From UBA668 sp041178405 (GTDB lineage Bacteria; Actinomycetota; Acidimicrobiia; Acidimicrobiales; Ilumatobacteraceae): a stretch of DNA of 11,996 nt. The DNA is taken from NCBI GenBank assembly GCA_041178405.1, contig JBEGVK010000128.1, positions 1 to 11,996 on the forward strand. Direction: 5' to 3'. The notes beneath the pieces are model-generated. The model saw only the letters and a program-made list of their open reading frames with translations. It ran no database searches and was not told the DNA's origin. This document shows, piece by piece, positions 11,996 through 11,996 of the stretch. The position numbers and the translations under genes are program-made. Positions within the stretch are counted from its first letter, which is position 1. Every line of letters begins with the position of its first letter.

Positions 11996-11996
11996 C

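Overview
The window is GC-rich (about two-thirds G+C by eye), densely coding, and uses ATG and GTG starts. Genes overlap or nearly touch, and there is no rRNA, tRNA, IS element, phage gene or CRISPR array. Lone -10-like TANNNT hexamers placed exactly for leaderless starts, an S/T-rich lipoprotein and a cox-type maturation module suggest a high-GC actinobacterium, perhaps near Acidimicrobiia. That placement is inference; no marker gene is present.

Left part (1-3338). The tail of a LamG-like (concanavalin-fold) protein is followed by an unrecognised 211-residue protein. Next is a lipoprotein polysaccharide deacetylase with most NodB motifs. Convergent to it, and overlapping its 3' end by 19 bp, is a GlcD-type FAD-linked 2-hydroxyacid oxidase on the minus strand.

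Middle part (3339-9809, plus strand). A nearly continuous train of eight genes encodes an MhpA-like FAD monooxygenase, a metallo-beta-lactamase-fold hydrolase (ATGA overlap), an XdhC/CoxI-family maturation protein, an 85-residue orphan, a MoxR/CoxD-type AAA+ ATPase, a CoxE-type VWA protein, a 95-residue small protein and a GIY-YIG-like protein. The XdhC-CoxD-CoxE set is the maturation machinery of molybdenum hydroxylases such as aerobic CO dehydrogenase.

Right part (9813-11995, minus strand). A second train converges on the first. It enters from the right edge with a YHS-domain C-terminus, probably the tail of an XdhC-YHS protein, then CoxG (SRPBCC). Five consecutive small proteins follow (75-121 residues), each with one N-terminal membrane helix and a short helical tail. 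Two of the five are clear paralogs. Stops and ribosome binding sites are fused at several junctions, so translation is probably coupled.

Together the two convergent trains look like a split accessory locus for a Mo-containing hydroxylase (CO dehydrogenase family); the structural coxL/M/S-like genes are not in the window. The set of five small membrane proteins behind coxG is the best candidate for something undescribed: it could be a membrane platform for the CoxG/CoxDE machinery or the enzyme. That role is inference from position and architecture only.
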